Source of the DNA: Entomortierella parvispora
Taxonomy: Eukaryota > Mortierellomycota > Mortierellomycetes > Mortierellales > Mortierellaceae
NCBI GenBank assembly: GCA_963573315.1
Contig: OY752146.1
Span: forward strand, 558,001 to 622,000
DNA: 64,000 nt
Direction: 5' to 3'
The notes under the pieces were generated by a model that did no database searches, was not told the DNA's origin, and worked only from the letters and a program-made list of their open reading frames with translations. Both the position numbers and the translations under genes were made by a program. The number at the start of each line of letters is the position of its first letter. Within the stretch, counting starts at the first letter, position 1. Below, one piece after another: positions 54,013 through 64,000 of this stretch.

Positions 54013-55334
54013 ATGTCCAATACTACTGAGGACCAGGTCTACGCAGAGTGCCTGAAGACAGAGTCAAAGGCAAGGAAAACAGTTGCAGGATCGTGTCGTA
54101 TATAAAAATGATCAATGAAGATGTTTAGTTGACATGATTTTTTTTTTTTTGGATTTTGGTCTCACGCGTGCCTTAGGGACTGACATACAGCGACTACATG
54201 AATATCCACCCAGATGCCAAAGTAGAACAGATCGTGATGGCGCTGAACTCGCTGTTGACCAAGGTAACAGACAAGGATGGCGTATGAAGAAGCGATACTG
54301 AATATCTGACGAGAATATTAACGCAGTTTTCCACTACGTGTCAACCAACAGGGCATGGTAGAGCTTTTTCACGTCAGGAACGAACTGATCTACAAGGCGG
54401 TGAAGAAGGAGGATGTCGGAAAGTACGGATCTTTTTTTTTTTTGGCAGATTGTCAGTTGTCCTTTTCTTGAAGGTCCCTCTCCGTACTTACTCACGTTCC
54501 CTGATCACTCTATTGTTCTTTCTTAGGGCAGGAAATCTTAATGGAGAGGAGCAAGTGGTTTACAGCACCATTCGCGCATCAGGAAATGAGGGAATCTGGA
54601 CCAAACACTTGAAGTCAAAGACCAATTTGCACGAGACTGTGATCAAGAGATGTTTGAAGGTCTTGGAACAGAAAGCCCTTGTCAAGGGTGTCAAGTCGGT
54701 GAAGTTCCCTACCCGAAAGCTGTACATGCTGATGGAGTTGACGCCCTCAGAAGAAGTCACTGGTGGTCCATGGTTCACGGATCAGGAACTGGATGTTGAA
54801 TTTGTGGAGCATTTGACGCGGTCGTGCTACAACTTTATTTTGATGAAGGTGAGTCTTGTGCTTCGGAGGCGCAGAAGGTTTTTTTTTTTTTTTTTTTTTT
54901 TTTGGTCTATTATTTTGAAATCATCTTGACTCACCCTTGCCACCGTCTCCCCCTATCAGTCTTTTCCAAAGAACCCTAGCGTTGTTTTCGCCAAGGAACA
55001 CAGCTCCTATCCTACCGCCGCTGCTGTTCGTAAACATATCATGGACAGGAAGATTAGTCAGGTCGAACTCACAGTAGTGGATATTACAATGCTGTTGGAC
55101 GTTCTTGTTTACGACGGCAAGGTAGAGCGGTTTGTTGCACAGGTTGATGACGACTGGGATGACGACTTGGAGCCAAATTCGGACTGGGTGTACAGGGCTG
55201 TAAGGGACGGGAAGACCGAGTCGGCTTGGCAAGAATGCCCCTGTGGCGTGTGCCCTGTAGTAGAGTTCTGCACAGAAACAGGACCCATTAATCCAGCAGG
55301 ATGCACTTACTACAACAAGTGGCTGGACTTCTAG
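54013..55334 (+). CDS. RPC34: RNA polymerase III subunit RPC6 (RPC34)
   Basis: Five exons: 54013-54069, 54177-54263, 54352-54422, 54527-54848 and 54960-55334, 303 residues. The protein has tandem winged-helix domains that link Pol III to TFIIIB at promoters. The match to the family is clear at VVYSTIRASGNEGIWTKHLK, TVIKRCLKVLEQKALVKGVK, YMLMELTPSEEVTGGPW, FTDQELDVEFVEHL and ISQVELTVVDITMLLDVLVY. The C-terminal Fe-S-type cysteines are all present (CPCGVCPVVEFC...GPINPAGCTYYNKWLDF). Intron 1 has no good GT donor in the best position: AAG/GCAAGG at 54070 would be a GC-AG intron, while GTTGCA at 54082 is an in-frame alternative adding four residues. Several introns contain T-runs. Confidence 0.95.
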
Positions 55335-55640
55335 AGCGGGAGACCTACCCCGCTACAAATATAAAACAAGCATAGCACCATACATTGTTCATTGTTCAAA
55401 TCGCCTTTTCAGCTCTTTTTTTTTTTTTTTTTTTTTGTTTGTTTTCAGCACATCCCGGTTGCAATCGCCTTCAGCTTGGTGTGTTCTTAATCGGGGAGAG
55501 ACTTCTATAGAAGTTTTTATTCTTCTCAAAGGGTTGCATGAGTCCCTAATGCCGTTATGGTGAAAGCACGGCGCGGATTAGGGATGAGATGAGAGTAGAA
55601 CGAAAGATCGGATAAAGCCCTGATTCTCTACTTTGTCATG
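55335..55640. other. RPC6 3' flank
   Basis: ATATAAAACA at about 55359 and a run of about 18 T (55417-55434). The rest (55510-55640) belongs to the tandem-duplicated unit that carries the defensin-like genes. Confidence 0.4.
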
Positions 55641-55844
55641 CTAATTGCACACACAAACCGCGTTCGCATCACAATGGCCACCGTGGAAGTCGCCGTGCTG
55701 GATGTAGCAGCTTGCAGAACACGCGGCATTCCCAGCGTTGGCTGGCCCAATGGACCCGAGTTGGCATGAGGTCCTCTTGTCCAGAACTGGGGCAGCCAGA
55801 GCGGTCGATAGAATAAACAGGGCAACGATGTATCCTTTCAGCAT
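55641..55844 (-). CDS. Defensin-like secreted peptide (CS-alpha-beta fold)
   Basis: The 67-residue precursor has a signal peptide (MLKGYIVALFILSTALA), a very short propeptide ending in a Kex2 site (PVLDKR) and a mature peptide of about 43 residues. The mature part has six cysteines spaced C-x13-C-x3-C-x9-C-x5-C-x1-C, including CSASC, the GG-H-C turn and CVCN, the cysteine-stabilised alpha-beta pattern of fungal defensins such as plectasin. Such peptides are usually antibacterial; activity here is inference. TTTAAATA lies about 135 bases upstream on the minus strand. A decayed tandem copy is at 56657-56861. Confidence 0.85.
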   Translation of the reverse strand: MLKGYIVALFILSTALAAPVLDKRTSCQLGSIGPANAGNAACSASCYIQHGDFHGGHCDANAVCVCN

Positions 55845-56656
55845 TTTGTGTAACGGAGAAAACTTAAATCTGTATGCCGATGGTTCGTGTGGACGGTGAG
55901 CGTGTAACGAGTAAAAAAGAAGGCGACTGTGGATCAGATCTTGTCAGAAAAAGGTTCTCTGATAGAATTTTCTCTCATATTTAAAGGAAGTTGACAAAGA
56001 AGCGGATGCTGAAAGCATCAAGGGGAGATGGCACCAAAGTACAAGGAAGGATTGGAGGAGGGAGGATGGCAAAAGACGAAAGCAGTAGGCTGAAAATTCA
56101 AAGCATTGGAACGAAAGTAAGGGGCGAAAGGGCGATATCTTTGACAGCGGAAGGGGGTGAAAAAAGAGAAAGAAAAACGGGCGAGATCTCAAGGTGGACC
56201 CATCAGGAGGCACAATCAAAGGATAAAAGTAACGGAGGTGAAGGTAAAGATAGGGCCGTGGCAATGACAAAAGTGGAGACAAGAGAGCGAAAGTGTACAA
56301 TACTCCCCTGATCAAATCGCGCGCCGTATTCTGATCGAAGTCTCCTGCCCCCTATTCTTTCAGTTCAGCACTGATAAACGAAGGATGAATACAGGTTCCA
56401 TTCGCGTCGTACCTATTACCAGTATTACAATTCATAGCACCGTGCTCCACGTTACCTCAGTCCACCACTGCCTTTATTGCATTTATCCATTAATGTCAGC
56501 TCTTTTTCTCCGCCTTGAATGCTGTGATCACTTGTTCTACTTAAAAGAATGAATTTGGTCTCCACAGCCGTTGTGGTAGAAGTGATGCGAATCAGGGATG
56601 ATATTGGAGCAGAAAGAACAAATATAGGGTAAAGCCATGATTCTCTTCCTTGTCAT
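55845..56656. other. Spacer between the defensin gene and its dead copy
   Basis: Purine-rich plus-strand text (55990-56310) with only low-complexity frames. 56560-56656 matches 55530-55640, showing that the duplicated unit includes the 3' flank. Confidence 0.45.
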
Positions 56657-56861
56657 GTTAATTGGAAACACAGACTCCGTTTGCGTTGCAAGAACCTCCA
56701 ACATAGTCGAGGCCCTGCGTCACACAGTACTGATTGCATCCAGCATTTTCAGAGTCATATGTCCCATCGCTCCCGAGTTGGCGCGAAGCTCTATTCTTCA
56801 GAACTGAAGCTGCCAGATCGGTCGATTGAATGAGCAGTGCAAGGATGTATCCTTTGAATAT
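56657..56861 (-). pseudogene. Dead tandem copy of the defensin-like gene
   Basis: The frame aligns from the start-codon position to the stop with the gene at 55641-55844. The start codon is ATA instead of ATG (56861-56859), the first mature cysteine is Arg (ASRQLGS) and the last is Ser (CVSN), while the central four (AGCNQYC, GGSC, GVC) remain. The signal-peptide core has acquired polar residues (LIQSTDLAA). The Lys-Arg processing site is changed to KNR. No stop or frameshift is present, so loss is recent or the frame persists by chance. Confidence 0.8.
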
Positions 56862-57954
56862 TTTGTATGACGAAAAAGATTGTAATCTGCATGCCGGCGA
56901 TTTATGAGGACGGTGAGTGATAGGCTCTAGACACCCACATACAAAAAACTGAAGGAGAATCTTACCTTATTTGCTGAGGAAAGGGTGCGAAGAAAGGACA
57001 GACGATTGAGGTTCTGTGTATCAGAGGGGCGACAGGCGTTTTCACTTGTGGAGCGGAAGATCAGATTGATAAGTTGTCAGAAGGTAGTATCAGTGGCGAA
57101 AACCAACTGTAGTGTAGACCACGCGTGCTGTCATCTAGTCGGAATCTGAATCTGATTCCTCATTCAAGTGCGGTTGGATCTGTGGCTGGTATTGTGGAGC
57201 AATGACTGACACACAAGACTTGAACAGCTGAAAGTGCGAGGTACTACTCTAACAATCGTTGGTCGCCTCTCTTAAAACTAACCGACTTGTACCTCGATCA
57301 ATTTGCTGCGCACATGTTTTTGCACTTCGACATGCTTCCTCACCACCAATTCCAACGGCACCATTATTTTGTAATTCCCAGTGTTGGCCTAATCTTGCAG
57401 GGCGTCACATTGTATCTCTTGTGTCACAAGTTTTAACCATCTCTTTTCCTTCATTTGTATCAACCCTCATAACTTCACTCGTTATACTTGTATCGCTCCA
57501 CTTACTTATACCGATAGGTATTTCAAACGAGCCCACTGCAAGAAGTTCTGTAGTTCGTGTTTGTTGTCCCCATGCATGGGGCCATTCATGGTTGTTGTGC
57601 ATGTCGAAACTTCTGCAGATTTTACTTGTTACAGGATGTGGCTGCAGAACACCATGGTGAGGAAGTGGAATGCAAAAGGTGGAGAGGAGAGTTGGAATGG
57701 CTTCGGAATGCAAAAAAAAAAAAAAAAAAAAAAAGCGAGCACAACGGCGCGCCCCTGTTTCTGTTGCAGACCACGTTCACAAGTGGGTACCTATTAGAAA
57801 AAGGAACTAGCAAATAGGAATGCAGGATCACAAATGAGGTCCACCGAACGCGCTCCGACCGCAGCCCGCTGAATGTACAAAACTGCACCGCCCAACTCAA
57901 CGCCCTCTTCATTCTTTTCTCCCATTCGCCTCTCCCCCTCACCGGCAAAACCCA
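56862..57954. other. No confident gene; upstream of the F-box-like gene
   Basis: Plus-strand frames near 57259-57660 have no recognised domain. A run of about 22 A lies at 57712-57734. 57890-57950 is CT-rich, fitting a promoter for the gene at 57955. Confidence 0.35.
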
Positions 57955-59322
57955 ATGCCAGAGAAAAATGCATTTGCATGGGAGTCTCCAGAGACTCATG
58001 TCCCGCATTCCTTTGTGAAATACACGGACCCAGGTGCTTCGGCTTGTTCACCGCCCGCCTTGTTCAGCAAGAACATTTTTAGCATCCTCGATATCCCGCA
58101 TATTCTGATAGCCGTCCGGGGCCATTTGTCCAAAAGCTCTATCCGATTCTGCTGTCTGGTTTCGCACGATTTTCACGAGCTCTTTATTCCAGGACTATGG
58201 CAAAAACTCGAAATTGGCTTTTCAATAAGAGAAAATGACCACGGCTACGGAGGGTATCCATCCGTTAGCTTTCGCGAAGCCATTGTTCTCTATGGGCACT
58301 ATGTACGTCAATTGAGCTTTGTAGCGTGTCCCACAAGGACACTATACTTTTTCAGGGGAGTAAAAACCCAACAAGATCTTCTCAAAGAGGAACTTACTTT
58401 GTCCCAGGCAGCATATGTCCCTCCTCCCTTCTTTGTCACATTGAAAGACAATGCCAAGTCGAAGATCGCTTCGGCGCTGCATTCCCGACGATGGAAACGA
58501 AAAGTGCCTCGCGAAGAAAAAGCTGCTCCCTCTACACCCGTCGTCACAATGGCCCAGTCGCCGTTGCCAATTGCAGCCTTGGGACGCGAGGACCCACGTC
58601 GTGATGGCGCCACAGGAGAGTTGTGTCCTAACCTGACCTCTCTTCATATCGAGATCTCTCCCCGCATGAGCCGTGGCTGGATTATCCAAGAGTCTGAGCT
58701 CGTGATCCTCTTTGTGGCGAGGAATCAAGGACTTCGGTCATTGACCATCGATAACTTTCCGACACGGTCTCAGACAATGGTGGCACTCTTTTTTCGCGTC
58801 CTGAGCGAACAGGCTGGTCTACAGGAACTGAGACTATGGCAGGCACAAGAGGTGTCGGGGGGATTGTTCCAGGCCCTGCTGTTGAACCTGCCTCGCGCTG
58901 GTCGAGAACACGATGACAAAGCGCGAAACACATCTTCCTTGCAACTCTTGGAGGTCAAGTGGTCAGTCGATGACGACAAGTATACCGAAGGCTACTGGTC
59001 TCACGGTGAATGGCATCAACATGACCCTAACCATCCAGATAGACTCCAGGCACCGACTCTTGGAGATGGGCCAGACGGCCCAGGGAGTGTCTCGTGGCCA
59101 ATCTATAGCACTCTTAGCGTCGTTCGATTCTTGGGCAACCTGAAGAGATGTGAAGACAGTGTGCTAATTCCGTTTTTGAAGAACGCGTGCCTGAACTTGA
59201 TGGAGCTGCATTGTCACAGAGTTCAAGCTGAGAAACGCGAGGCGATCCGTCAGGCGACCAGGGCTACGATCTGCTGTTTCGAGGACGAGAACAATTGCAT
59301 TTGCAATGAAATTTCAGCTTAA
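57955..59322 (+). CDS. F-box/LRR-like protein
   Basis: The single-exon, 455-residue product has an F-box-like helix set near the N-terminus (NIFSILDIPHILIAVRGHLS, then SIRFCCLVSHDFHELFIPGL). Irregular leucine-rich segments follow (LCPNLTSLHIEISPRM, NQGLRSLTIDNFPT, QAGLQELRLWQAQEV, NACLNLMELHCHRV). Such proteins are typically SCF ubiquitin-ligase adaptors and form large expanded families in Mortierella-type fungi. The target is unknown. It is convergent with QRI7: the two stop codons are 12 bases apart, so the transcripts must overlap. Confidence 0.75.
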   Translation: MPEKNAFAWESPETHVPHSFVKYTDPGASACSPPALFSKNIFSILDIPHILIAVRGHLSKSSIRFCCLVSHDFHELFIPGLWQKLEIGFSIRENDHGYGGYPSVSFREAIVLYGHYVRQLSFVACPTRTLYFFRGVKTQQDLLKEELTLSQAAYVPPPFFVTLKDNAKSKIASALHSRRWKRKVPREEKAAPSTPVVTMAQSPLPIAALGREDPRRDGATGELCPNLTSLHIEISPRMSRGWIIQESELVILFVARNQGLRSLTIDNFPTRSQTMVALFFRVLSEQAGLQELRLWQAQEVSGGLFQALLLNLPRAGREHDDKARNTSSLQLLEVKWSVDDDKYTEGYWSHGEWHQHDPNHPDRLQAPTLGDGPDGPGSVSWPIYSTLSVVRFLGNLKRCEDSVLIPFLKNACLNLMELHCHRVQAEKREAIRQATRATICCFEDENNCICNEISA

Positions 59323-59334
59323 TTTTACATTCAT

Positions 59335-60813
59335 TTATTCTGGGATGATGCCCGTGCCAAGTGTGTCTAACGGCCATTTGGGAACAATGTCAATGTCGTA
59401 CGGATCAACGAGTCCAAGTTGAAAGCGCTCGATTCCCGTCCAAGCAATCATGACTGCATTGTCTGTGCATAGTTTTGGTGGTGGACATATTACTTGAATC
59501 GCCTTTTGGGGCAGCGCTTGCAGTTGCAGTTTTTGCTTTTGTTTTGAGGACTTTTTATCCTGGCGCACCGAGGCTGCACACACTTGCTCCATCGTGCTCC
59601 GAACAGTCGCATTTCTACCGACACCTCCACTTATCACTAGACTTGAGATATCTAGGCCCTGTTCCCTGCATTGTTCTAATCCCTGGGCGACTTTTTGTCC
59701 AACGTGGGTGACAGCACAATGCTGGAAACCAGCAGCTAAATCTCGCCTCTTTTCAATGTCCATAAACTCGATCTCGTCAGGGCGCAATCCTAGGGCTGCT
59801 CCAGCCAACTCTGCCTCCCTTCTTTCCTGTTTCACGATCCTAGTGACAGCAGCTTTGAGTCCTGCAAAACTAAACTTCATCTCTCGCTTGTTGTTTCGAA
59901 GACTCATTGGGATGGGCAACTGATCCAAGTATCGCTCGGGGTTTTTGGAACCCTTTGCAAACTCTTCCAGACTGGCACCAGGGCCGCCAGCTCGTCCAGC
60001 CAGCCAAGGGATCTGCAGCTCGCGTGCACTCTTGTCGAACGCGTCGCCGATAGAATCGTCCACGGTCGTGGCTAGGGTTGTGTAACGGTCTACACTGTGT
60101 GCGATCAGCAGCATGGTGTGGCCCCCAGACACCAAGAGGGTTAAGAATGGGAAGGAAGGGTATGGAGCGGATCCAGCGAGGCGCTTGTTGTGATCAGCCT
60201 GACTCCATTGGGAAGGCGAGGGCTCTGCTGCCGCCATTTTGTTATCGGAACTCTGATTGAGCAGATGGGGATCTTGAGAGGTCAGACGAGCTGTGAGAGC
60301 ATGAGCCTCCATGTGGTGGACTCCGATCAAGGGTTTGTTTAGGGCTGCTGCGAGGGTCTTTGCGGCGTTTAGGCCAACACCAAGACTGTGGGCCAGGCCG
60401 GGGCCGCGGGTGACAGCGATCAGATCAATGGCTTGGACCCCGCGCTCGCCCAGGTTGGCCTTCTGGATGGCCTCCTGGACCACAGCAGGCAGGTTGCGCA
60501 TGTGTGCATGGTGGGCGAGTTTCGGGACAATTCCGCCCATGGGCTCATGGAGGTGGTGCTGGGTGCGGAGGACCTCGGAGAGGATCCTGCGATCAGAGGT
60601 GACCACAGCTGCACAGGTGTCGTCGCATGAGGTTTCGATCCCGAGGGCGATCAGCGGTCGGTTAGGATCGAAGCAAAGACCTTTGGAGGATGTGGAGGAT
60701 GAGGAAGAGGAAGAGATTGGCGGCAAAGACGAGAGGGATCGCTTTGGTGGCAAACGGGCGATGGAGTTGGATGCACAGAGGCGGCGGATGATGCGGATCT
60801 CGAGGGAGATCAT
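59335..60813 (-). CDS. QRI7: Mitochondrial tRNA threonylcarbamoyladenosine transferase (Qri7/OSGEPL1)
   Basis: The product transfers the threonylcarbamoyl group to A37 of ANN-decoding tRNAs in mitochondria. Family motifs: ALGIETSCDDTCAAVV, GGIVPKLAHHAHMRNLP, RGPGLAHSLGVGLNAAK, the metal-binding GVHHMEAHAL, LLVSGGHTML, VDDSIGDAFDKSAR, SFAGLKAAV, VISGGVGRN and PPPKLCTDNAVMIAW, all intact. I prefer the ATG at 60813, which starts an Arg/Ser-rich mitochondrial presequence (MISLEIRIIRRLCASNSIAR), giving 492 residues. An upstream in-frame ATG at 60930 would add 39 Pro-rich residues that look like leader sequence. It is intronless. An insert (NQSSDNKMAAAEPSPSQWS) lengthens it relative to yeast Qri7. 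Confidence 0.95.
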   Translation of the reverse strand: MISLEIRIIRRLCASNSIARLPPKRSLSSLPPISSSSSSSTSSKGLCFDPNRPLIALGIETSCDDTCAAVVTSDRRILSEVLRTQHHLHEPMGGIVPKLAHHAHMRNLPAVVQEAIQKANLGERGVQAIDLIAVTRGPGLAHSLGVGLNAAKTLAAALNKPLIGVHHMEAHALTARLTSQDPHLLNQSSDNKMAAAEPSPSQWSQADHNKRLAGSAPYPSFPFLTLLVSGGHTMLLIAHSVDRYTTLATTVDDSIGDAFDKSARELQIPWLAGRAGGPGASLEEFAKGSKNPERYLDQLPIPMSLRNNKREMKFSFAGLKAAVTRIVKQERREAELAGAALGLRPDEIEFMDIEKRRDLAAGFQHCAVTHVGQKVAQGLEQCREQGLDISSLVISGGVGRNATVRSTMEQVCAASVRQDKKSSKQKQKLQLQALPQKAIQVICPPPKLCTDNAVMIAWTGIERFQLGLVDPYDIDIVPKWPLDTLGTGIIPE

Positions 60814-61195
60814 GGAAGAGAATGGGGGATGGGGAGGGCGATCGAGGGCGAGAGGATGGACAAAGGTACAAGGGACAAAGGGACAAAGGGACCAGGAAGG
60901 CGGGTGTGTGGATCGCCGTTTTGTGCGCACTGCACACTCTTTTTCGCCCGTTCATACCCTGCGGGGTGTGCTTTTTTTTTTTTTTCCTTCTTTTACGGTA
61001 CCCCGCCTTTCTTCATCACATCTCGCTGCACTCTCCATCATCATCATCATCATCTCCTCCTCCTCCCCTCTGTGCTCGCTCCATCACTCGCCACCCTGGT
61101 CTTCTCCATCCCCTTCTCCCTCTTACTCCCGCTTCCTCCCTCCCTCTCTCCATCATCCTCATCTCCCTCGACACCCAATCCCCATCTAGCCTGGC
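60814..61195. promoter_or_regulatory. Short bidirectional promoter between QRI7 and the Sec7 gene
   Basis: About 380 bases separate the divergent starts. The plus strand carries a T-run near 60970-60983, (CAT)n at 61037-61052 and a long CT-rich tract up to the Sec7-gene ATG; the QRI7 side carries GGGACAAA repeats (60888-60905). Confidence 0.6.
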
Positions 61196-64000
61196 ATGAC
61201 CACGGCCCCGCATCAGCCTCCCACGCGTGAGTCTCGTCCTTTAGAGCCTGGCAGTAGAACCTGCTTCCCCCCGTCTTCCTTTCCTTTCTGCATGTGTGTG
61301 TATCTGGCTGACCTCTTCTCCTTCTTTCTCCTTCTTTCTCCTCTCCTCCTCTTCTCCCCCTTCTCTCCCCTGCAGCTGCGTCCGCGTCCCAGTCCCGCAG
61401 ACGCCAGTCCACTATCATCTTCCCCTCCACCTCCTCCTCCATCCTCGACGACTCGCCTGTGGCCTCTCCCGCAGGCTCCTCCTCCTCCCTCAAACCGCCT
61501 GCTTCCAGCAATAACAATCGCAGCTCCTTTGGTCTCTGGGGCGGCTCCAAATCAGCCGCTAGTACCCCCAATCTTGGAAATACCAACAAGAGCACAGAGT
61601 TTTTGGCACCTCCATCTTTACCTTCCCACAATTCAGCATCCGCGGTACCAAGTCTTGCCTCCACAGCTCACATAGCGGATGGCTCTGCGCTCGATCACAA
61701 TGGCCTGTCTTTTCAACAACGACGTAAACGTAGCGAAAGTATCAGTGGGTTAAAGGTGAGCCACGGCAGCGTCTCTTGACTAATTGACTGAATGGTTTTC
61801 CCCTCGATGGACTGGCGGACTAATTCGCCTCTTGGATTGGTAGACAACCGCTGGCAACATCTCAAGAATCGTCCGCAAAAGCAGCAGCAACTTTTTGCGT
61901 AAATTGGTCAAGGTACAGAGCACGTTTTCGTCGCGTGCCCCGCTTTTCAAGGGAGAGGGCACCAACACTCTTTCCTCCTTTATTTTCATTTCTCTCCTAG
62001 AATTTTGACGACAAGGATGCGCCTCCCACGCCATCGATGCCCTCTACTGTCCACACAACAGCTACAACTCACAACAGCAACAAGGCTCGGAGTCTGCACG
62101 CTCCTTCGACATCCACTATTGACGTTTTGGCCTTACCGGGTCTCCCTACCATGCCAGCTCCGATTCATGCTCACGGCATTGGCCCCTTGGACGGATCAAG
62201 GTATGCAGACAAACCAGCTCCGCCCGTTGCTGCTCACAAGACGAGTTGCTTACGACCGCGCTTTTTTTTTTTTTTTATTCAGATCCACCAATGAACGACA
62301 CAACTCTAGTCCTCAGCAGGATCTGGGGGCAGAGCCTTCCGAAACGATAGGCAATGTCGAGCCATGGCTGGCCCATGACAGCAGCAAAAAAGAACAGAGC
62401 GACAATGCCTCCCCAATCACGACAGCCTCACCCAGTCACAGTTGGGCCATCTCAGCAGACACTGTGGACAGCTCATTTTCAACATCCCAGAGTACCACAG
62501 AGGTACATACGCCCTTGACTTCTACTGGATCGAACTTTTCCAGGCCATATCAACAACGACGCCCCTCTCAAAACTCCGCCATATCGGTCACAGATGACGG
62601 ATCTGTTGATGAAGAGGAAGAGGAGAGTCTCCCGCTTGCAGTTCAGGCAATAAGTGCAAACCGCATTTCGAGGATCTATGAGGAGGAATCGATGCAACAG
62701 CAACTCAACCAGTCCCAGACATCTCTTTATTGCTCCGCACAGTCGACCCTCTCTGAAGATGCCGATCTGGGATCAAAATCAATATCCGGAAACAGCTTTG
62801 GAAATCACGCTCGGAATTCGATTCGATTTTCAGAATATGGCATCATGTCTGCCAAAGATCTCCCCCTGGCGCCTCTTTCTATTACAACGCCTCTGAGTGA
62901 CAGCTCTGAACTGGACAAGCCATTGCCACGGAGACCTGCTTCGATGTTTATTCCTGTCGTAAGCGATCTAGGAAATCATGACTCAAATACTGGGGCATTG
63001 GAGCCTAGTGCCATGGAGGATACGGCGACAACCCCTCAACCAACCGTCGATGGCTCAAAAGATGTCTTTATAAACATGCGATCGCTCACTGTCCCAGGGT
63101 CGTCTACAACAGGAATTCGACCAGCAACAATATGCATCAGTGCAGAGGAGGCCTCCAAGCTGCCAAACTCACTCTCGAACGCAACAGAGTCAGGACTAGG
63201 CGCGAATTTGTCGCCCGCGGCGCAGAGAGAGGCAGCGGAGACTCTTGCATCCCAGACTGCGGCACGCTGCTTCAAGGAAGACGATACTTTTATGAAGCGA
63301 GAAGACATTTCGTGCTACCTTGGAACTGCAAAACCCTTCAACCGACGAGTGCTGACATTTTACATGTCCCATTTCGACTTCTCAGGGCGAAGGCTGGACC
63401 AAGCTTTCCGTCAGCTTTGCCATAAGCTCATCCTCAAGGGAGAGACTCAGGAGGTGGATAGAATCTTGGAGGCGTTCGCACAACGATTTGTTGAGTGCAA
63501 CCCAGAGTCGATATTCGGGTCCAAAGATGTGGTCCACGCCATCTCGTACTCGATTTTGCTTCTCAACACGGACCTTCACGTAGTCCAGCAATCGAGCTCC
63601 AGCAAAATGTCAAGAAGTGCCTTTGTCAAGAATACTTTGCAAGTCGTGCAGGCTCAAACTCAATACCAACTGGACCCCCGACCGTCAGAGGATTCGTCTG
63701 GACATGGATTGACTCTGACAAGGACCATGACTGGAGAGAACAGTATTAATGGTTCTCTCTTGGGGTCTAATCTGTCGAGCGGCAATAGTCCAGGATCATC
63801 CGCGAACAAGAAGAAAACACCAAGTATCAAAAGCTGGAAATCAGGGACTTCTTTCCAGGGCAAATCATCCAAAATGGGCACGGATCCAAAGGCCAATGGC
63901 GGACATGGCAATGGCAGGTTCTGGATTAGTGAGCTAGAGTCATTACTCAAGGACATCTACTCGACCGTAAAGCACAACCAGATTCTTCTCCCTACCTCGT
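61196..64000 (+). CDS. Sec7-domain ARF guanine nucleotide exchange factor (Syt1/EFA6-like), 3' partial
   Basis: Five exons are seen: 61196-61226, 61376-61755, 61844-61912, 62001-62200 and 62283 to beyond the window; all phases match. The first roughly 650 residues are Ser/Thr/Pro-rich and disordered. The Sec7 domain starts around 63240: DISCYLGTAKPFNRRVLTFY, FDFSGRRLDQAFRQL, the glutamate-finger segment LKGETQEVDRILEAFAQRF, and DVVHAISYSILLLNTDLHV, all matching ARF-GEFs. After it a Ser-rich insert (63690-63900) leads to FWISELESLLKDIYSTVK, the Sec7 C-terminal helix. It should activate ARF GTPases in vesicle traffic. A PH domain would be expected beyond 64000. Confidence 0.9.

Noticed and set aside
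61050-61664. 204-residue minus-strand frame opposite the Sec7 gene start
   Set aside because: It is antisense to exon 2 and CT-rich leader of a gene with a clear Sec7 domain.
1-64000. CRISPR arrays, bacterial operons, rRNA or tRNA genes
   Set aside because: No regularly spaced repeats, Shine-Dalgarno-led operons or convincing tRNA box A/B pairs were seen. GGTTCGAGTC at about 10742 resembles a B box but lies in the FG-nucleoporin fragment.

Overview
The window looks like nuclear DNA of an early-diverging fungus, most likely Mortierellomycotina (Mortierella/Linnemannia type). Reasons: short GT-AG introns (about 45-110 nt) with CTAAC-like branch sites, fungal housekeeping genes, a large soluble-type adenylyl cyclase, a DIRS-type retrotransposon, an F-box/LRR-like gene, and many decayed multicopy fragments. 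The lineage call rests on gene content and gene structure only; no marker gene was compared.

Layout. 1-3.76 kb: DIRS retrotransposon on the minus strand (Gag, RT-RNase H-methylase-like, tyrosine recombinase), cut by the window edge. 4.7-6.3 kb: intronless sugar transporter. 6.6-8.7 kb: decayed sequence and dispersed repeats. 8.8-10.2 kb: questin-oxidase-family gene. 10.4-15.3 kb: FG-nucleoporin scraps, a His-rich secreted peptide, a broken gene and a recombinase fragment. 15.7-17.0 kb: conserved gene of uncertain function. 17.2-18.0 kb: degenerate copy of the 3' end of the next large gene. 19.1-20.0 kb: unknown spliced gene. 20.2-27.3 kb: five-exon gene (about 2,235 aa) carrying a bacterial-type (Eco57I/TaqI-like) adenine methyltransferase plus its target-recognition-like domain between disordered fungal extensions. 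28.5-29.9 kb: fibrillarin. 30.6-37.5 kb: soluble-type adenylyl cyclase. 37.9-39.3 kb: a secreted protein and a hypothetical. 39.5-45.8 kb: foldback element, hairpins, a small secreted protein and a LINE remnant. 46.0-49.2 kb: HEPN-TPR-Sel1-MYND protein. 51.2-55.3 kb: nonaspanin (TM9SF) and RNA polymerase III subunit RPC6/RPC34. 55.6-56.9 kb: a defensin-like gene and its dead tandem copy. 58-64 kb: F-box/LRR-like gene, mitochondrial QRI7, and the start of a Sec7-domain ARF-GEF.

How it fits together. The 28-37 kb and 51-64 kb blocks are ordinary housekeeping (rRNA methylation, cAMP signalling, endomembrane traffic, Pol III transcription, mitochondrial t6A). They are separated by repeat-rich accessory islands that hold the unusual items: secreted peptides, a defensin, the HEPN protein and the methyltransferase fusion. 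The strongest candidates for something undescribed are the eukaryotic Eco57I-like methyltransferase fusion (20236-27304) with its degenerate 3' duplicate, and the HEPN-TPR-Sel1-MYND protein (46046-49246), which may lie between inverted repeat copies. All splice models were read by eye from phase, consensus and protein continuity; no alignment or database search was run.
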